From Pseudomonas moorei (GTDB taxonomy: Bacteria > Pseudomonadota > Gammaproteobacteria > Pseudomonadales > Pseudomonadaceae): a DNA stretch of 64,000 nt. A program made the translations under genes and the position numbers. Shown here piece by piece: positions 62,479 through 64,000 of the stretch; the first letter of the stretch is position 1, and every line of letters begins with the position of its first letter. Below the pieces are notes generated by a model. It was not told the origin of the DNA. It searched no databases and saw only the letters and a program-made list of their open reading frames with translations. The stretch lies in the NCBI RefSeq assembly GCF_008801475.1, contig NZ_VZPP01000015.1:1-64000 (forward strand), given 5' to 3'.

Positions 62479-62798
62479 GGGGGCTGTCTCTGCAAAGCGG
62501 ATGGATGCGTGAAGTCTGGGCTGGTGGCGGCGGTGAACGAATCACTAAAACGGACTAGGGCCATTCTGCTGCTTGCGTAGCCCGTGAGGGAGCTGGTTTG
62601 TTCCGTGCGGCGTTCCGACGAAGGTGGCGGGTCAGTCAACATCAACGTTGAATGTGATTGCCTCCTCGCGAGCGAGCCCGTTCCCGCAAAAAGCGCTGCG
62701 AAGCGTTGCGGTGCTTAGTCTCAACGGACGATGAAGCGGTGCGCGGCGCTTTGCACAATGTTCGCCACGAAACCCATTCAGCCACCGAGGACCAAGGC
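62479..62798. other. 320-bp divergent spacer before hsaC
   Basis: Contains a REP-like fragment (cctcgcgagcgagcccgttcc at 62663-62683, given here in full as a short element) and the regulatory element at 62716. No gene is supported. Confidence 0.5.
62716..62733 (+). promoter_or_regulatory. TAGTC-N5-GGACGATG element, copy 16
   Basis: TAGTCTCAACGGACGATG, 13/13, ending 65 bp before the hsaC start at 62799. Confidence 0.85.
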
Positions 62799-63689
62799 AT
62801 GATCGACATTCGCGGTTTGAGCTATTTCGTCTCTCAGATCGAAAACCTCAGCCATTGGCAGCGTTACGCAGAGGACGTGCTGGGCATGCAAGTACAGCCG
62901 GCGCCGGGCGGTGGCCTGTACGTGAAAATGGACGAGCGTCCGTTTCGCATGTTGATCGTCGAAGGCAGTGAGGCGCGTTACCAGGCCTCCGGTTGGGAGC
63001 TGGCCAACGAAAGGGCGTTCCAGACCGCACTTGAGCATCTGGCCGCAGCCGGTATCGAATGGCAGCCGGGGTCGGCCGCCGATATCGAGCAGCGCGGGGT
63101 GCAGGCTCTGGTCAAGGTCACTGACCCGTCGGGCAACTGCCATGAACTGAGTTGGGGGCATCGCTCCGACTGCCTGCCGTTTATCTCGCCACAAGGCGTG
63201 CCGCGCTTCATCACCGGCGACATGGGCCTGGGCCACACGGTGCTGCCGGCGCCGAACTTCGATGCCACCCTGGCGTTCGCCAAGGATGTGCTGGGCTTCG
63301 AGCTGTCGGATATTTTCAACTTCCGTCCCGACCCGTCGGCACCGCCGATCCGCATTCACTTCCTGCATTGCCGGAACGCCCGTCACCACAGCCTGGCGCT
63401 GGCCGAGTACCCGGTGCCGTCAGGTTGCGTGCACGTGATGGTCGAGGTCGATTCGATGACCGAAGTCGGCCGCGCCCACGACCGCCTGCTTGCCCATGAG
63501 GTGACTCTGTCAGCCACCCTCGGCCAGCACCTGAACGATCACATGACCAGTTTTTATATGAAGACGCCGTCCGGTTTCGATCTGGAGTACGGCTATGGCG
63601 GACTGCTGGTCGACTGGGCCGAACACTCGGCGTTCGAGTTCACCCGCGTCAGCATTTGGGGGCACGACTTTTCGGTCGGCCGACAGTAA
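62799..63689 (+). CDS. hsaC: Extradiol dioxygenase, 3,4-DHSA dioxygenase (HsaC/TesB-like)
   Basis: A 296-residue type I extradiol dioxygenase with two VOC domains (~1-130 and ~140-290). Predicted Fe(II) ligands by analogy with BphC are His146 (GLGHTV), His212 (CVHVMVE) and Glu263 (DLEYGYGG); catalytic His197, His248 and Tyr253 are also in place. It opens the catechol formed by HsaA. Start ATG at 62799. It precedes ipdA by 9 bp in the same orientation. Confidence 0.92.
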   Translation: MIDIRGLSYFVSQIENLSHWQRYAEDVLGMQVQPAPGGGLYVKMDERPFRMLIVEGSEARYQASGWELANERAFQTALEHLAAAGIEWQPGSAADIEQRGVQALVKVTDPSGNCHELSWGHRSDCLPFISPQGVPRFITGDMGLGHTVLPAPNFDATLAFAKDVLGFELSDIFNFRPDPSAPPIRIHFLHCRNARHHSLALAEYPVPSGCVHVMVEVDSMTEVGRAHDRLLAHEVTLSATLGQHLNDHMTSFYMKTPSGFDLEYGYGGLLVDWAEHSAFEFTRVSIWGHDFSVGRQ

Positions 63690-63698
63690 GGAATTGCC

Positions 63699-64000
63699 AT
63701 GATGAACAAACAAATGACAGCGGCCGATGCGGTCGGCCAATTACGCGATGGCATGACCATCGGTTTCGGTGGCTGGGGGCCGCGGCGCAAGCCGATGGCC
63801 ATCGTGCGCGAGATCCTGCGCTCACCGGTCAAGGACTTGACCGTGGTGGCCTACGGCGGCCCGGAAGTGGGCATGCTTTGCGCCGCCGGCAAGGTCAAGA
63901 AGCTGGTATTCGGCTTCGTCACTCTCGACGCGATCCCGCTGGAACCCTATTACCGCAAGGCCCGCGAAGCCGGTGAGCTGGAGCTTATGGAGCTCGATGA
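63699..64000 (+). CDS. ipdA: CoA-transferase family protein IpdA, 5' part (runs off the window)
   Basis: The first ~100 residues of a CoA-transferase alpha subunit: GFGGWGPRRKPMAIVREILR, TVVAYGGPEVGMLC, KKLVFGFVTLDAIPLEPYYRK. GFGGWGPRRKP is characteristic of IpdA, which with IpdB opens the last steroid ring (COCHEA-CoA hydrolase). AAGGA lies 6 nt before the ATG at 63699 (a second ATG follows at 63702). No stop before the right edge, so the gene is incomplete here; ipdB is expected just beyond. Confidence 0.88.
   Translation, partial: MMNKQMTAADAVGQLRDGMTIGFGGWGPRRKPMAIVREILRSPVKDLTVVAYGGPEVGMLCAAGKVKKLVFGFVTLDAIPLEPYYRKAREAGELELMELD

Noticed and set aside
62553-62562. GGACTA string upstream of the ACAD pair as a further element copy
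   Set aside because: The required CATCGTCC half is absent at the expected distance.
1000-62733. GGACGATG repeats as start codons of small ORFs (they end in ATG)
   Set aside because: The frames after them are short and not conserved between copies, and no Shine-Dalgarno sequence precedes them.
1-64000. CRISPR arrays, tRNA or rRNA genes
   Set aside because: No regularly spaced repeats or cloverleaf/rRNA-like sequence was noticed on reading through; the 18-bp element is spaced irregularly by kilobases.
1-64000. KstR-type palindromes (TnnAACnnGTTnnA) as the regulatory signal
   Set aside because: I saw no convincing copies upstream of the operons; the recurring signal is TAGTC-N5-GGACGATG instead.

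Overview
The window looks like a steroid/bile-acid catabolic gene cluster from a Pseudomonas-type gammaproteobacterium. Three things point there: the GC-rich coding style, the fused cysNC gene, and intergenic REP/REPIN palindromes of the Pseudomonas type (56626-56709, 60011-60095, partial copies near 9240, 38615 and 62663). The steroid assignment rests on several recognisable enzymes: HsaA, HsaC and HsaD (ring A), HsaE/F/G (the dienoate branch), a FadD3-like HIP-CoA ligase, the start of IpdA (C/D-ring CoA-transferase family), a 3-alpha-hydroxysteroid dehydrogenase (HsdA type), and two ChsH/Ltp2-like side-chain hydratase/retro-aldolase sets. KshA, KstD and IpdB are not seen and would have to lie elsewhere or beyond the right edge.

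Layout. 0-11 kb: a crotonase on the minus strand, then a plus-strand operon SDR / MaoC-DUF35 / acyl-CoA dehydrogenase (ACAD) / MaoC / Ltp2-like aldolase / three ACADs / acyl-CoA ligase, which fits side-chain beta-oxidation and aldolytic cleavage, followed by a DUF1329 protein. 12.5-22.8 kb: a minus-strand block with two BaiE-like (bile acid 7-alpha-dehydratase type) NTF2-fold proteins, an SDR, a SRPBCC protein, an EthD-like protein, a PAPS-type sulfotransferase, a DUF1214 protein and cysNC-cysD, with cysQ divergent. Together these can make PAPS, transfer sulfate and recycle PAP, a NodPQH-like layout. The cysD reading frame is joined in frame to a degenerate IS630-like transposase. 22.8-34.6 kb: two paralogous MFS transporters and two paralogous steroid-type acyl-CoA ligases in two divergent arrangements, plus SDRs, an Old Yellow Enzyme homologue and a metallo-beta-lactamase-fold hydrolase. 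34.6-43.8 kb: DUF1302 outer-membrane protein, second aldolase plus DUF35-MaoC fusion, YCF48-like protein, RND/MMPL transporter and a LuxR-type regulator.

43.9-64 kb: hydroxysteroid dehydrogenases, hsaF-hsaG-hsaE, hsaA with a KshB-like reductase and fadD3, a second DUF1302 protein, an FMN oxidoreductase, hsaD, two SDRs and an NTF2-fold protein, an ACAD pair, hsaC and the 5' part of ipdA.

The most striking unannotated structure is an 18-bp element, TAGTC-N5-GGACGATG, with a GTC-N6-GAC dyad. I see it 16 times, always between genes and usually about 55-145 bp upstream of the first gene of a transcription unit, oriented with that unit. Six copies match all 13 fixed positions. It probably marks the regulon of this pathway, and the LuxR-type protein at 42.5 kb is the best candidate to bind it. 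The 12.5-22 kb sulfonation block lacks a good copy, so it may be controlled separately. All functional statements come from reading the translations; no database search was run.
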